From positions 27,147-91,146 of the forward strand of contig JAFXTH010000015.1 in NCBI GenBank assembly GCA_017525035.1: a stretch of DNA of 64,000 nucleotides, written 5' to 3'. How positions within the stretch are numbered: position 1 is the stretch's first letter; each line of letters begins with the position of its first letter. Under the pieces are notes generated by a model. It ran no database searches. It was not told the origin of the DNA and saw nothing but the letters and a program-made list of their open reading frames with translations. Shown piece after piece: positions 25,773-36,402 of the stretch. Source of the stretch: Bacilli bacterium (GTDB lineage: Bacteria > Bacillota_I > Bacilli_A > RF39 > UBA660). Made by a program: the position numbers and the translations under genes.

Positions 25773-26100
25773 ATTTTTCTCTTTCTAAAGTACATAACAT
25801 ATTCATTTCTGATAATTTTGCTTTTGTTACTTCACTATTATCTGTTGAAATAAGTTTCATGGCTTTTACAGATGTACATATAGCATTATCGTTATCAGGA
25901 CAAAATTCTTTATAATCTGTTGCCATTATATCATCATATAATTCTTGATATGTTATATCACCATTTTTTGCTTTTTCAATTTTAGGTTCGATTTTATCAC
26001 ATAACTGAACTGCTTTAGATGCTTCCTTTCCTCCACATGCTGTTAAAAAGAAAACTAAAGCGAAAGTGCAAAATAAACCTAATAATTTTTTAGTGTTCAT
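25771..26100 (-). CDS. small lipoprotein of unknown function
   Basis: A 109-residue precursor. A basic N-terminus and hydrophobic core lead to the lipobox LTAC with Cys22 as the lipidation site, followed by GGKEASK. The mature part is ~88 residues with four further Cys residues (QLCDKI, EFCPD, AICTS, MLCTL), enough for two disulfides. No family recognised. Start ATG 26100 has TAGGAGGTAAAG upstream on the minus strand. It lies downstream of, and on the same strand as, the membrane protein at 26164. Confidence 0.72.
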   Translation of the reverse strand: MNTKKLLGLFCTFALVFFLTACGGKEASKAVQLCDKIEPKIEKAKNGDITYQELYDDIMATDYKEFCPDNDNAICTSVKAMKLISTDNSEVTKAKLSEMNMLCTLEREK

Positions 26101-26163
26101 CTTTACCTCCTATGTTAATTATAGTGTATCATTCACAAAAAAATTAGTCAATTTTAAAGACAG

Positions 26164-27432
26164 CTATTTGCTGCCTTTAAGTGCATATATTTCTTTTGTT
26201 ATAACATTGCTGTTTTGTTTTTTAAACTCTTTATCCAAGTAGTCATAATATGTTCCCGGTGTTAATGCACCATTTATTTTTAACAAGTCACTTCCTGTTG
26301 CACCAATAACATCATCTACTAGTTTTACACAGTTGGTGAAGAAGATAAAATAAGTTTTATAACTTGATTTATAAAATTTATAGAATTTTGCACCGGTTAG
26401 ATTAACAAGTTCCATGGCATAATCATTTTTACCACTTTCAAATATTTTATCTTTAGTCCATCTGTAGGCATTCTTTTTGATACCTCTTAACTTACTTTCA
26501 ACCTTTGCTTTTTGTTCATCAGTTAAAGTAAGACCAAAAACAAATACTGTTTTATCCGAGTATTTATTGCAATATTTAATATATTTTTCTTTACCTTTTA
26601 TTTCGTATAATGTTCCATTACCTACAGATTGAAATAATTTTCTTGATGAATTATCATAACTTCCGTAGGAATAAACAACTCCCTTGTAGCACAAATCGAT
26701 GTGCCCAACCATTCCAATTTTATCGTTTCTAACATGTATTAGTATTTCTAAATCTACTTTTCCACTTGTATCTTTATTAGATACAGTTAATTCTGTTTTC
26801 CAATTGGATAAGAATTTATTTATTTTTAGTAATACTTCATATGGAATAATCATTGCCATAATAATTGGCATAGTTATTCTTAATCTTCTTTTTTTATTGA
26901 ATCTTTTTGGAAAACATTCTTTTAGAAAGTCGTGAAAGTATTGAATACTAAAGAGAATCAAATAAAGTCCTAACATTACTGATAAGAAATCAATTTGATT
27001 AGATGGATTACTTATCATAATATAACTAAATAAGAAGTCTACTAGACTGCTCAGTAATACTTGGTAATAGTTCATGTTCTCTTTATTTTTAAATACTAAG
27101 TAAGTCATTAGTTTGGATATACCATTTATCAACATGTATAATCCAAAAATGATAGGGAATAATACTAAAAACTTTTCTTTATTATTTAAAAAGAATACAC
27201 CTATATTCAAAGAAGATATAGAAAGTACTAAATCTCTAATTTTATTTTCGCGCTGTCTTCTTATAATGTTTAAAAGAAGTGTTATCTCTCCTAAACCAAT
27301 CATTATATATGATGTTATTAAGTGAAAGGCGTCATAATATTTTGAATTATATAAGATCATAGTAATACCTGATCCTAGAAAGACAATTGAAAGAATTAAA
27401 AAAGAAATTTTGGATACTGATTTTTCTTTCAT
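26164..27432 (-). CDS. polytopic membrane protein with C-terminal permuted-papain-like domain
   Basis: A 422-residue protein. Residues about 8-205 hold six or so hydrophobic segments in the style of the HdeD/DUF308 family. Residues about 225-410 form a soluble domain with MVGHIDLCYKG (His244) early and FFTNCVKLVDDVIG (Cys368) late, at the start of a helix. His before Cys is the order found in circularly permuted NlpC/P60 (YiiX/DUF4105-type) papain folds. So a cysteine peptidase, amidase or acyltransferase-like activity is possible; this is inference. ATG 27432 is chosen because AAAGGTGAT precedes it. The 11 residues upstream are not needed. Confidence 0.7.
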   Translation of the reverse strand: MKEKSVSKISFLILSIVFLGSGITMILYNSKYYDAFHLITSYIMIGLGEITLLLNIIRRQRENKIRDLVLSISSLNIGVFFLNNKEKFLVLFPIIFGLYMLINGISKLMTYLVFKNKENMNYYQVLLSSLVDFLFSYIMISNPSNQIDFLSVMLGLYLILFSIQYFHDFLKECFPKRFNKKRRLRITMPIIMAMIIPYEVLLKINKFLSNWKTELTVSNKDTSGKVDLEILIHVRNDKIGMVGHIDLCYKGVVYSYGSYDNSSRKLFQSVGNGTLYEIKGKEKYIKYCNKYSDKTVFVFGLTLTDEQKAKVESKLRGIKKNAYRWTKDKIFESGKNDYAMELVNLTGAKFYKFYKSSYKTYFIFFTNCVKLVDDVIGATGSDLLKINGALTPGTYYDYLDKEFKKQNSNVITKEIYALKGSK

Positions 27433-27480
27433 TTTTATCACCTTTAAGTAATTATATTTTAGCATATTTATCTATTAATG

Positions 27481-27489
27481 TGATATAAT
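27481..27489 (+). promoter_or_regulatory. extended -10 promoter of the glucan synthase gene
   Basis: TGATATAAT 38 bases before the ATG. A perfect AACATT-TT-AATGTT palindrome (27500-27513) sits between it and the ribosome site and could fold in the leader. Confidence 0.45.
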
Positions 27490-27526
27490 TAAGTTGTACA
27501 ACATTTTAATGTTAAGGAGTAGATGT

Positions 27527-30500
27527 ATGAACAAAATTTATTCTAAATTTTTAGATGATTGCAACAATATTGAGAGTTATTACGAGAAGTTAGTTGAACT
27601 AACTAAAAATCATAATTTTGTTGGGTCTACAAATGAATGGATAATAGATAATTTTTACTTAATAGTAGAGCAAAGAAATGCTATTAAAAGATTATTTAGA
27701 CATAAAAAGAGTATAAAAGAGTTACTAGCTAAGAATGAGGATATGTACTCAATTCTTAAGGAAATATTTAAAAGTCATGATTATAACTTAGATAGACATT
27801 TACTTATTAAAGAATTGAATGCTTATCAGACTAAGAACAATTGCTATTATTCTTATGATACGGTTAGAGTTATTCCAATTTTAATAACAATGATATTAGT
27901 TGATGAACTTAATTTATTGTGTATTAAAAGAGAAGAAAAACTTGATGATTTAAAGAAAGTTAATGAAGTAATTACTAAACTTGATAATGACAGAATTACT
28001 AATCCAGATATTGATTTCAATGATTATATTAAGATTGATGAATATTTAATTGAACATCCATATTATCTTTATAACTTGAATGCTAACTTAAAAGAGTTTG
28101 GGGAATCAAGTAATGATGTGTTTGAGAAGTTAAATAAATATTTGGAAGAGAACAATGTTGACTTAAAACAAGTTATTAATGATGAACATTTATCAAGTAT
28201 AGCAGATGGCTTATTAGTATCTAACTTATTTAATAACATGAGAACAGTTACTAAACTTAACTATGATTATTTATGTGATAAGATTAGTAAATCTGAAAAA
28301 CTATTGTTATCTAATACAACTTATAAAGCTATGACTCAAGAGTCTAAGAATCTTTATAGAAGACAAATAGTTAAGAATACTAAAAAGATTGATGAATATA
28401 AATATGTTTATAACATAGTTGATAAAGTAAGAGATAATAATAAAGAAATAGCAGACTATATCTTTAAGAAAAAAAATACAAGAAAACTTTATGCACTTTA
28501 TGTAAGTTTAATAATCGTATTTACTTTAATTATTTCAATAATACTAGGTAAATTTGTATCAGATATTTGGGTTTTAGGAACAATTTTATTACTATTCCCA
28601 GTTAGCGAAGTAGTAATGCAGTTTATTAATAAGATCTTTATGAAATTTAATAGACCAAAGCCACTTCCTAAATATGATTTTTCAAGAGGTATTCCAAAAG
28701 AATATTCAACAATGGTTGTTATACCTACTATCATAAAGAATACTAAAAAGATTGATGATATGTACTTACAACTTGAAAAATATTATTTATCTAATAAGAC
28801 TCCAAATTTATATTTTACTTTATTAGCTGATTGTGCTGAATCAAAGACAAGAGATTGTGATTATGATGAAGAAGTAGCACAATATGGTATTAAGAAAGCT
28901 AAAGAATTAAATGAGAAATATAATAAAGAATTATTCTATTTCTTATATAGAAGAAGAGTATTTAATGAATGTGAAGGTAAGTTTTTAGGTTATGAAAGAA
29001 AACGTGGAGGCTTAATGCACTTCAATAAAATACTTTTGGGTAAACTTACTGATAAAGAAAAAGAAAAGTACGTATATTGTGAAACATTAAGTAGTTTAAA
29101 AGCGGAAATTAAATATGTTATTACACTTGATGCAGATACAGAACTTGTATTAAATACTGCACAAAAGTTAGTTGGACTTATGGCACATCCATCTAATAGA
29201 CCAGTGTTAAGCAAAAACAAAGATAAAGTTATATCTGGTTATGCATTGGTACAACCAAGAGTAAGTGTTGATATTGAATCAACAAATAAATCAACTTATT
29301 CACAATTGGTAGCAGGTATTGGTGGATTTGATATTTATTCATCAATTATTCCAAACTTCTATCAAGATGTATTTGAAGAAGGAAGTTTCGTTGGAAAAGG
29401 TATTTATGATGTTGAAGTTTTTGAAACAGTTATTGGGGAAAAACTACCAGAAAATCAAATATTAAGCCATGACTTATTAGAGGGTAACTATGTAAGATGT
29501 GGATATGCATCAGATGTCGAATTAATTGATGACTTCCCATCATCTTTCCTTGTTGATATGTCACGTCAACATAGATGGACAAGAGGGGATATCCAAATAC
29601 TTGGATGGCTTAAGAAAAAAGTTAAGAGCAAGAGTGGAATAAAAGTTAAGAATCCATTAAATGGTGTTGAAAAGTTTAAAATATTCGACAACTTAAGAAG
29701 AATACTTGTTAAGCCATCATTACTTTTATTACTAGGTTTATCATTTATTTGTGGTAATCCGCTTGTAAGTTTATTAACTTCAGTAGCAGTAATTTCCTTA
29801 CCAATTTTGTTCTATTTAAGAGAAATATTAAATATTCAAAAGAGAACAACTTTATCATTTAAACATTATGACTCATTAATGTATGGTACATCAGCTTTAA
29901 TAGGTCGCGTGTTTATTGATTTAATTACAATGCCTTATGTTGCATACATGCATTTAAATGCTTTATTTAAGTCATTATACAGAATGCTTATAAGCCATAA
30001 GAATTTATTAAACTGGGTAACTGCAGAAGATGCTGCTAAAACAATTAATAATAAATTAACAACATACTTAAGAGTATTTAAACCTAACTATGTAATGATT
30101 ATATTATTTACAACATTAGCGTTTATCTATCCAAAATATATATATGTTGGGCTTGCTGTATCAGTATGTTTCTTATTAGCCCCATTTATATTGTGGCGTG
30201 TAAGTCAAAATAATAAAAAGGTTATAGACCTTGAAAAAAATAAAAAAGAAGACTTAGAAAGCATTGCTAAGAAGACATGGAATTTCTTTGAAAGTCTTTT
30301 AACTGAGGAGAATCATTACTTAATTCCAGATAATTATCAAGTTAATAGAGAAAAAAGAGCTGATTTTAAAACGTCTCCTACAGATATAGGTATGTCACTT
30401 ACTTCTGTTGTATCAGCATACGAATTTGGATTCATAAATAGAGATAAAGCTGTTTTCTATATTGACCATATATTAAGATCAATAGAAAAACTTGAGAAGT

Positions 30501-33500
30501 GGAATGGATTTATCTATAACTGGTATAACGTTAAGACTATGACAAAGATGATGCCTTATGATATATCATCAGTTGATAATGGTAACTTAGCAGCATGTTA
30601 TATAGTTGTTAAAGAATTCTTATTAAAAGTTAAAGAAAATGGTTTGGCTAAAAAAGTTGAATACATGTTTAATGAGATGGATTTCAAGAAATTATATACA
30701 GATAAAGATGTATTTAGTATTGCTTATGATTGTACAGAAGACAGGCTTTCTGCATATAACTACAATAAGTTTGCTAGTGAAAGTAGGATATTAAGTTTTG
30801 TAGCAATTGCTAAGGGAGATGCTCCTTCTAAACACTGGTTATGCCTTGATAAATCACTTACTAGATACAGAAAATATAAAGGCTTAACTTCATGGAGTGG
30901 AACATCATTTGAATATTTCATGCCTGAATTATTCATGAAAAGTTATTCAAATACACTTCTTGATGAAAGTTACTTCTTTGCAATATATTGTCAAAAAGAA
31001 TATATGAAAGAAGTAGATAAAGATATGCCTTGGGGTATTTCTGAATCTGCTTATGGTGAATTAGATGATGGGCTTAATTACAAATATAAAGCTTTCTCTA
31101 CACCATATTTAAAAGTACAAGAAGATAAAAACCAACGAGTTGTTATATCACCATATGCTTCACTTTTAGCATTAAGTAACAATCCACAAGCAGTATATGC
31201 AAACATAATTAAATTAAAAAGATTAGGTCTTCTTGGAGATTTTGGTTTCTATGAAGCATATGACTATGATGATAAAGAAATAGTTAAGGCTTTCTTCTCA
31301 CACCATCAAGGAATGATTCTTGCAAGCTTATGTAACTATTTAAGATCAGATGCAATAAAGAATTATTTCCACAATGATGTAAGAATTAAATCTGTTGAAA
31401 TACTATTAAAAGAAAAAGTTCAATTTAATCCAATGATTGATATGAAGATCTATGGATATAAGAAATATCATTATGAAAAAGAAATAGTAGAAAATGATAT
31501 CAGAGCATTCAATTACATGTCAGATATTCCTGAAGTATCAGTACTTTCTAACAATGACTATATGCTATTAATGAACGATAGAGGAAATGGATTCTCAAGA
31601 TACAAGAAAGTTCAATTAAATAGATATAGAAAGATTACTGAACAAGATTATGGAATGTTCATGTATATAAAAGATTTAAGTAATTCTAAGTTCTTTAGTA
31701 ATACTTATTCACCAACTTATGTAGAACCTGATAAATATAATGTAGTATTTGCTAGTGATAGAATTACATTTATAAGACAAGATGATCAGTTAACTACAAA
31801 GACTGAAATTATCGTTACAAAAGAGCATAATGCTGAAATAAGAAGATTTACATTTAAAAATAATTCAAATGAAGATAAATACTTAGAACTTACAACTTAT
31901 AATGAACCAATTATTAATGAAAACATTGAGGATATAACTCATAGAACATTTAAGAGTTTATTTATAAGCAGTGAGTATGATAAAGAACATGAAAGTATTG
32001 TTATGTGTAGAAGAAACAATAACAAGAATACTGTTCAATATTATGTTAATAGATTACTTGTAGAAGATGATACTCATAGAATTAGTTATGAAACTGAGCG
32101 TAGTAAGTTTATTGGAAGAAATAGAAATACTGATAAACCTCTTGCTATGGAAAGTAAATTATCTAATACAGTTGGAACAAATATAGATCCGATTGTAAGT
32201 ATAAGAACAAATATTGTTGTTCCTGCAGGTAAAGAAAGAAAAGTATACTTTATTGCGGGTTATAGTAAATCTCGTGAGCAAATTGATGCAATACTTGATG
32301 CATATAATACTTATTCAAAGATTAATACAGCATTTGAGTATGCAACTCTTGCTAATAATATTAATACTAAGATTTTAGGTATAAATGGACCTGATATGAG
32401 AAATTACAATAAGATGTTAAACTTCTTATATCAAACAAATAGGCATTTTATAAATCCTGAAAGAAAAGATATACTTACTAAGAATAGTATGAATCAAACT
32501 AATTTGTGGAAATTTGGTATTACTGGAGATTATCCAATAATGCTTGTTGAAGTACATGAAAGTGAGTCAGTAAACTTAGTAAAAGAAGTATTAAAAGCTT
32601 ATGAATTCTATAAAACTAGATCAATATTTATTGATGTAGTTATAGTAAATAGGGAAAACGAAGAATATAAACCTATAATTAAAAGAGAAAGAGAAAAAGA
32701 AATCTATAGAATGAATACTCTTTATGATTTCTATGCTACACCAGGAAAGATATTTGTGCTTGATGACAAAGATGTTAGCTATGCTGAAGATATTTTACTT
32801 AACATGGTAGCAAGATTAAGATTTGATACTAGAAAGAGTTCTTCTTTAACAGAAAGTGTTGATGATTTATTAAAAGATAATAAGATGGTTAAATATGACC
32901 CTATTAAATACGCTCCTGAAATTAAAGAAGAAAAAGAATATGATTTAGAATTCTTTAATAACTTTGGAGGATTTACTAAATCAGGAGATGAGTATGTAAT
33001 AACTAATCCTGATACTCCAACACCATGGTGTAATGTTATTGCAAACAATAGATTTGGAACAATTGTTACAAATAATGAATGTGGATTTACATATGCATAT
33101 AATAGCCAAATGTTTAAGATTACTTCTTGGACAAATGACATTGTATTGAATGATAAATCCGAAGGTGTTATTGTAAATGGTGAAAGAGTAAATGCTACTA
33201 AATGTGCACATGGATTTGGATATTCAACATTCAGTCATGATTCAAAAGATTTTGCTTTTGATACGACACATTTTGTATCACAAAATGATACTATTAAGTT
33301 CTATAAAATAAAATTTGTTAATAAAGCAAAAGATAGTAAGAAATATAAGATTAACTTTTGGATTAACCCAACATTTGGGCCAAATGAAGAAAAATCTAGT
33401 AGATACTTACTTGCTGATTACTTTGAACAGATGAATGCAATACTTATAAGAAATGTTTATAATACTAACTTCTCACATATAACTGCATTCTTATCATCAA

Positions 33501-35203
33501 CACTTTCTTTAAGTAATTACTCAATTAATTTGATATTATTTAAATCTATTGAAGTAGAATTAGAACTTAAAGCTGGTGAAGAAAAAGAATTCTCATTTAT
33601 GCTTGGTAGTGAAATAGGAAATGAAAATGTTCAAGCATTAATAGAGAAATACAATAGCGAAGATAAGATTAATAAAGAACTTAAAGCAGTTAAAGATTAT
33701 TGGAAGAATAGATTATCTACTTATAAAGTTAAGACACCAGATCCTGCATTTAACTATGTAATGAATGGTTGGTATTTATATCAAACAATTGCATCAAGAA
33801 TAAATGCTAAAGCAGGATTCTACCAAGTTGGTGGAGCATTTGGATATAGAGATCAGTTACAAGATTGTACTAACTTGTGTATTGTTGAACCAGAATTAAC
33901 AAGAGCACAAATAATAGAAAATGCTAAACATCAATTTATGGAAGGTGATGTACTTCACTGGTGGCATGAATTTATACGTTTAGGTCTAAGAAGCAAATAT
34001 AAAGATGATTTCTTGTGGTTAGTATATGCAGTAAATAGATATGTTACTATTTCTGGTGATTACAAAATCCTTGATGAACAAATTGAGTTTGTCGATGGTG
34101 AAAAACTAGGCAAGAACGAAGATGAAAAAGGTATTAACTATGTTTATACAAATACTAAGAAGTCTTTATATGAGCACTGTTTATTATCAATAATTAAGTC
34201 TTTCTCTGAACTAGGAGAGAATGGTCTTCCACTTATGGGTGGAGGTGACTGGAACGATGGTATGAATAAAGTTGGAATTGAAGGCAAAGGTACTAGTGTC
34301 TGGCTTGGATTCTTCTTATATACTATCGTTAAAGGTTTCTTACCAATAGCTAAAAAGTATAAAGATTTAGATACTAAAGAATATGAGGAAAAGCTTAAAA
34401 AATTAAAAGATAGCTTAAATAATGCAGCATGGGATGGTGATTATTATCTAAGAGCATTCTTTGATAATGGTGATGCACTTGGATCAAATAATAACCTTGA
34501 ATGTAAGATAGACTTAATAAGTCAAAGTTTCTCAATATTATCTGAAGTAGTAGATAAGAATAAGGTTGAAGCAGTTGTTAGAAGTGTTGAAGAAAACTTA
34601 GTTGATGATAACTTAGAGATTATTAAACTTCTTACTCCACCATTTGTAGAAAGTGAAGATAATCCTGGATACATAATGGATTATCCACCTGGAATAAGAG
34701 AAAATGGAGGACAATATACACATGCAGTATCTTGGTACATTATGGCACTTATTAAATTAGGGGCAAGAGATAAAGCTTATGAATATTATCAAATGATAAA
34801 CCCAATTAATAGAAGTATTACAAAGAAAGATGTATTAAGATATAAAGTAGAACCATATGTTATAGCAGCAGATATATATAGTAATCCATCGCAGCCTGCT
34901 CGTGGAGGATGGACATGGTACACTGGAAGTGCTGGATGGTTCTATAACATCGGTATAACTGAAATACTTGGTATTAAGAAAGAAGGAAATACATTAAGAT
35001 TTGTTCCTAGTGTACCAACTTCATGGAAGAGTTACGAAGTAGAATATAAATATTATGATACTTTATATAAAATTAAAGTTAACTTAAATAACAAAGCTGA
35101 TGGAATTTTTGTTGATGGTGATAAGATTAACAAAAATTATGTAACATTAAAAAATGATAAGCGTATACACGCAGTAATAGTTAATGGAGGTACTAATGAT
35201 TAA
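27527..35203 (+). CDS. cyclic beta-1,2-glucan synthase-like giant membrane glycosyltransferase/phosphorylase
   Basis: A 2558-residue protein resembling NdvB/Cgs. In order: a helical N-terminal part; two membrane segments (about 321-370); a GT84 domain with DAD at 535-537 and RQHRW at 680-684; further membrane segments (about 726-765 and 853-890); a glycoamylase-like region (WGISESAYGELDDG near 1168); beta-sandwich domains; and a C-terminal GH94 phosphorylase-type domain with GGGDWNDGM and putative catalytic Asp2244. Homologues polymerise UDP-glucose into beta-1,2-glucan, trim it by phosphorolysis and cyclise it. ATG 27527 has AAGGAG upstream. Its stop overlaps the pgi start by eight bases. 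The product in this organism is unproven. Confidence 0.88.
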   Translation: MNKIYSKFLDDCNNIESYYEKLVELTKNHNFVGSTNEWIIDNFYLIVEQRNAIKRLFRHKKSIKELLAKNEDMYSILKEIFKSHDYNLDRHLLIKELNAYQTKNNCYYSYDTVRVIPILITMILVDELNLLCIKREEKLDDLKKVNEVITKLDNDRITNPDIDFNDYIKIDEYLIEHPYYLYNLNANLKEFGESSNDVFEKLNKYLEENNVDLKQVINDEHLSSIADGLLVSNLFNNMRTVTKLNYDYLCDKISKSEKLLLSNTTYKAMTQESKNLYRRQIVKNTKKIDEYKYVYNIVDKVRDNNKEIADYIFKKKNTRKLYALYVSLIIVFTLIISIILGKFVSDIWVLGTILLLFPVSEVVMQFINKIFMKFNRPKPLPKYDFSRGIPKEYSTMVVIPTIIKNTKKIDDMYLQLEKYYLSNKTPNLYFTLLADCAESKTRDCDYDEEVAQYGIKKAKELNEKYNKELFYFLYRRRVFNECEGKFLGYERKRGGLMHFNKILLGKLTDKEKEKYVYCETLSSLKAEIKYVITLDADTELVLNTAQKLVGLMAHPSNRPVLSKNKDKVISGYALVQPRVSVDIESTNKSTYSQLVAGIGGFDIYSSIIPNFYQDVFEEGSFVGKGIYDVEVFETVIGEKLPENQILSHDLLEGNYVRCGYASDVELIDDFPSSFLVDMSRQHRWTRGDIQILGWLKKKVKSKSGIKVKNPLNGVEKFKIFDNLRRILVKPSLLLLLGLSFICGNPLVSLLTSVAVISLPILFYLREILNIQKRTTLSFKHYDSLMYGTSALIGRVFIDLITMPYVAYMHLNALFKSLYRMLISHKNLLNWVTAEDAAKTINNKLTTYLRVFKPNYVMIILFTTLAFIYPKYIYVGLAVSVCFLLAPFILWRVSQNNKKVIDLEKNKKEDLESIAKKTWNFFESLLTEENHYLIPDNYQVNREKRADFKTSPTDIGMSLTSVVSAYEFGFINRDKAVFYIDHILRSIEKLEKWNGFIYNWYNVKTMTKMMPYDISSVDNGNLAACYIVVKEFLLKVKENGLAKKVEYMFNEMDFKKLYTDKDVFSIAYDCTEDRLSAYNYNKFASESRILSFVAIAKGDAPSKHWLCLDKSLTRYRKYKGLTSWSGTSFEYFMPELFMKSYSNTLLDESYFFAIYCQKEYMKEVDKDMPWGISESAYGELDDGLNYKYKAFSTPYLKVQEDKNQRVVISPYASLLALSNNPQAVYANIIKLKRLGLLGDFGFYEAYDYDDKEIVKAFFSHHQGMILASLCNYLRSDAIKNYFHNDVRIKSVEILLKEKVQFNPMIDMKIYGYKKYHYEKEIVENDIRAFNYMSDIPEVSVLSNNDYMLLMNDRGNGFSRYKKVQLNRYRKITEQDYGMFMYIKDLSNSKFFSNTYSPTYVEPDKYNVVFASDRITFIRQDDQLTTKTEIIVTKEHNAEIRRFTFKNNSNEDKYLELTTYNEPIINENIEDITHRTFKSLFISSEYDKEHESIVMCRRNNNKNTVQYYVNRLLVEDDTHRISYETERSKFIGRNRNTDKPLAMESKLSNTVGTNIDPIVSIRTNIVVPAGKERKVYFIAGYSKSREQIDAILDAYNTYSKINTAFEYATLANNINTKILGINGPDMRNYNKMLNFLYQTNRHFINPERKDILTKNSMNQTNLWKFGITGDYPIMLVEVHESESVNLVKEVLKAYEFYKTRSIFIDVVIVNRENEEYKPIIKREREKEIYRMNTLYDFYATPGKIFVLDDKDVSYAEDILLNMVARLRFDTRKSSSLTESVDDLLKDNKMVKYDPIKYAPEIKEEKEYDLEFFNNFGGFTKSGDEYVITNPDTPTPWCNVIANNRFGTIVTNNECGFTYAYNSQMFKITSWTNDIVLNDKSEGVIVNGERVNATKCAHGFGYSTFSHDSKDFAFDTTHFVSQNDTIKFYKIKFVNKAKDSKKYKINFWINPTFGPNEEKSSRYLLADYFEQMNAILIRNVYNTNFSHITAFLSSTLSLSNYSINLILFKSIEVELELKAGEEKEFSFMLGSEIGNENVQALIEKYNSEDKINKELKAVKDYWKNRLSTYKVKTPDPAFNYVMNGWYLYQTIASRINAKAGFYQVGGAFGYRDQLQDCTNLCIVEPELTRAQIIENAKHQFMEGDVLHWWHEFIRLGLRSKYKDDFLWLVYAVNRYVTISGDYKILDEQIEFVDGEKLGKNEDEKGINYVYTNTKKSLYEHCLLSIIKSFSELGENGLPLMGGGDWNDGMNKVGIEGKGTSVWLGFFLYTIVKGFLPIAKKYKDLDTKEYEEKLKKLKDSLNNAAWDGDYYLRAFFDNGDALGSNNNLECKIDLISQSFSILSEVVDKNKVEAVVRSVEENLVDDNLEIIKLLTPPFVESEDNPGYIMDYPPGIRENGGQYTHAVSWYIMALIKLGARDKAYEYYQMINPINRSITKKDVLRYKVEPYVIAADIYSNPSQPARGGWTWYTGSAGWFYNIGITEILGIKKEGNTLRFVPSVPTSWKSYEVEYKYYDTLYKIKVNLNNKADGIFVDGDKINKNYVTLKNDKRIHAVIVNGGTND

Positions 35204-36401
35204 TTTTGATTTTCACAAATATGTAAGCAATTATATAAAAAAGGAAGATAAAGTTGAGTACTTAGAAAAAGCTAGGGAAATTAAATCAAGATTCATTGAT
35301 GGAGATTTAAAATATTGGAATAAACTTGATACTTTTGTATCTAGTCAAGAATTCAAAAGAATTATAAGTGTATCTGATTATATTAAATCTAATTGTGATG
35401 TTTTCTTAGTAATTGGTATTGGTGGTTCATACATGGGTGCTAAAGCAGTAATTGAAGCTTTAGCTCCTATGTACAATAGAAAAAAGCCAGAAATTATTTT
35501 CCTAGGTACAAATCTTTGCAGCGAAGAGTACTATGAAACACTTGAATATATCAAAGATAAAGATGTTATCGTTGATGTCATATCTAAGTCTGGTACTACT
35601 TTAGAGCCTTCAATAGCATTCTCATTAACTATGGATATTATGAAAGAAAAATATAGTGATGAAGAATTAAAACAAAGAGTAATCATCACTACTGATCCAG
35701 AAAAAGGTACACTAAGGGAACTTGTTAATAAAGAAGGTTATGTATCATTTACTGTCCCAGAACAAGTTGGTGGAAGATTCTCAGTTTTAACACCTGTTGG
35801 ACTTTTACCAATCGCTGTAGCAGGAATTGATGTATTACAATTAGTTCAAGGTGCTAAATCATCTTTTGAGAGAGTTGATAGAGCAATTGAATATGCTGTA
35901 ATAAGAGACATTTTCTTTAAAAAAGGAAAAGATGTGGAATCATTTACTGTTTATAACAGTAAAATGTATTATTTCACAGAATGGTTAAAACAGTTATTCG
36001 CTGAAACTCAAGGTAAGCAAAAGAAAGCATTACTTCCAATATCATGTGTTAATACAAGGGACTTACATTCATTAGGTCAATTCTTACAAGAAGGACATGA
36101 TATTATATTTGAAACAGTAATAGGAATTGATAAGGATAAGAAAGTTGCACTTGATAAATATGATATGGAACTTAATAGTCTTAACAACATTGCACTTGAT
36201 AAAGTAGGTTTAGCTCATTTTAATGGATTCACTCCAACAAATATAATTACAATTGATGAAAAGAATGAATTCGCAATTGGTGAGTTAATACATTTCTTTA
36301 TATTGAGCGCTATTGTAGGAGCACTATTAATCGATGTTAATCCGTTTGATCAACCTGGAGTTCAAGAATATAAAAAATTAATTAATGAGGAGTTAGAATA
36401 G
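35196..36401 (+). CDS. pgi: glucose-6-phosphate isomerase
   Basis: A 401-residue enzyme converting glucose 6-phosphate and fructose 6-phosphate. The sugar-phosphate sites GIGGSYMGAKAV and VISKSGTTLEPSIAF are conserved. VGGRFSVLTPVGLLP carries the catalytic arginine region, and QLFAETQGKQ the active-site Glu segment. It is some 40-50 residues shorter than Bacillus Pgi, within the range of compact Firmicutes forms. ATG 35196 follows GGAGG by five bases, inside the 3' end of the glucan synthase gene. The overlap implies co-expression of a glucan polymerase with the enzyme that supplies its glucose 6-phosphate precursor. Confidence 0.95.
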   Translation: MINFDFHKYVSNYIKKEDKVEYLEKAREIKSRFIDGDLKYWNKLDTFVSSQEFKRIISVSDYIKSNCDVFLVIGIGGSYMGAKAVIEALAPMYNRKKPEIIFLGTNLCSEEYYETLEYIKDKDVIVDVISKSGTTLEPSIAFSLTMDIMKEKYSDEELKQRVIITTDPEKGTLRELVNKEGYVSFTVPEQVGGRFSVLTPVGLLPIAVAGIDVLQLVQGAKSSFERVDRAIEYAVIRDIFFKKGKDVESFTVYNSKMYYFTEWLKQLFAETQGKQKKALLPISCVNTRDLHSLGQFLQEGHDIIFETVIGIDKDKKVALDKYDMELNSLNNIALDKVGLAHFNGFTPTNIITIDEKNEFAIGELIHFFILSAIVGALLIDVNPFDQPGVQEYKKLINEELE

Positions 36402-36402
36402 T

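Noticed and set aside
27113..27325. Plus-strand frame opposite the papain-like membrane protein
   Set aside because: No ribosome site or promoter and contained in a minus-strand gene with clear domain structure.
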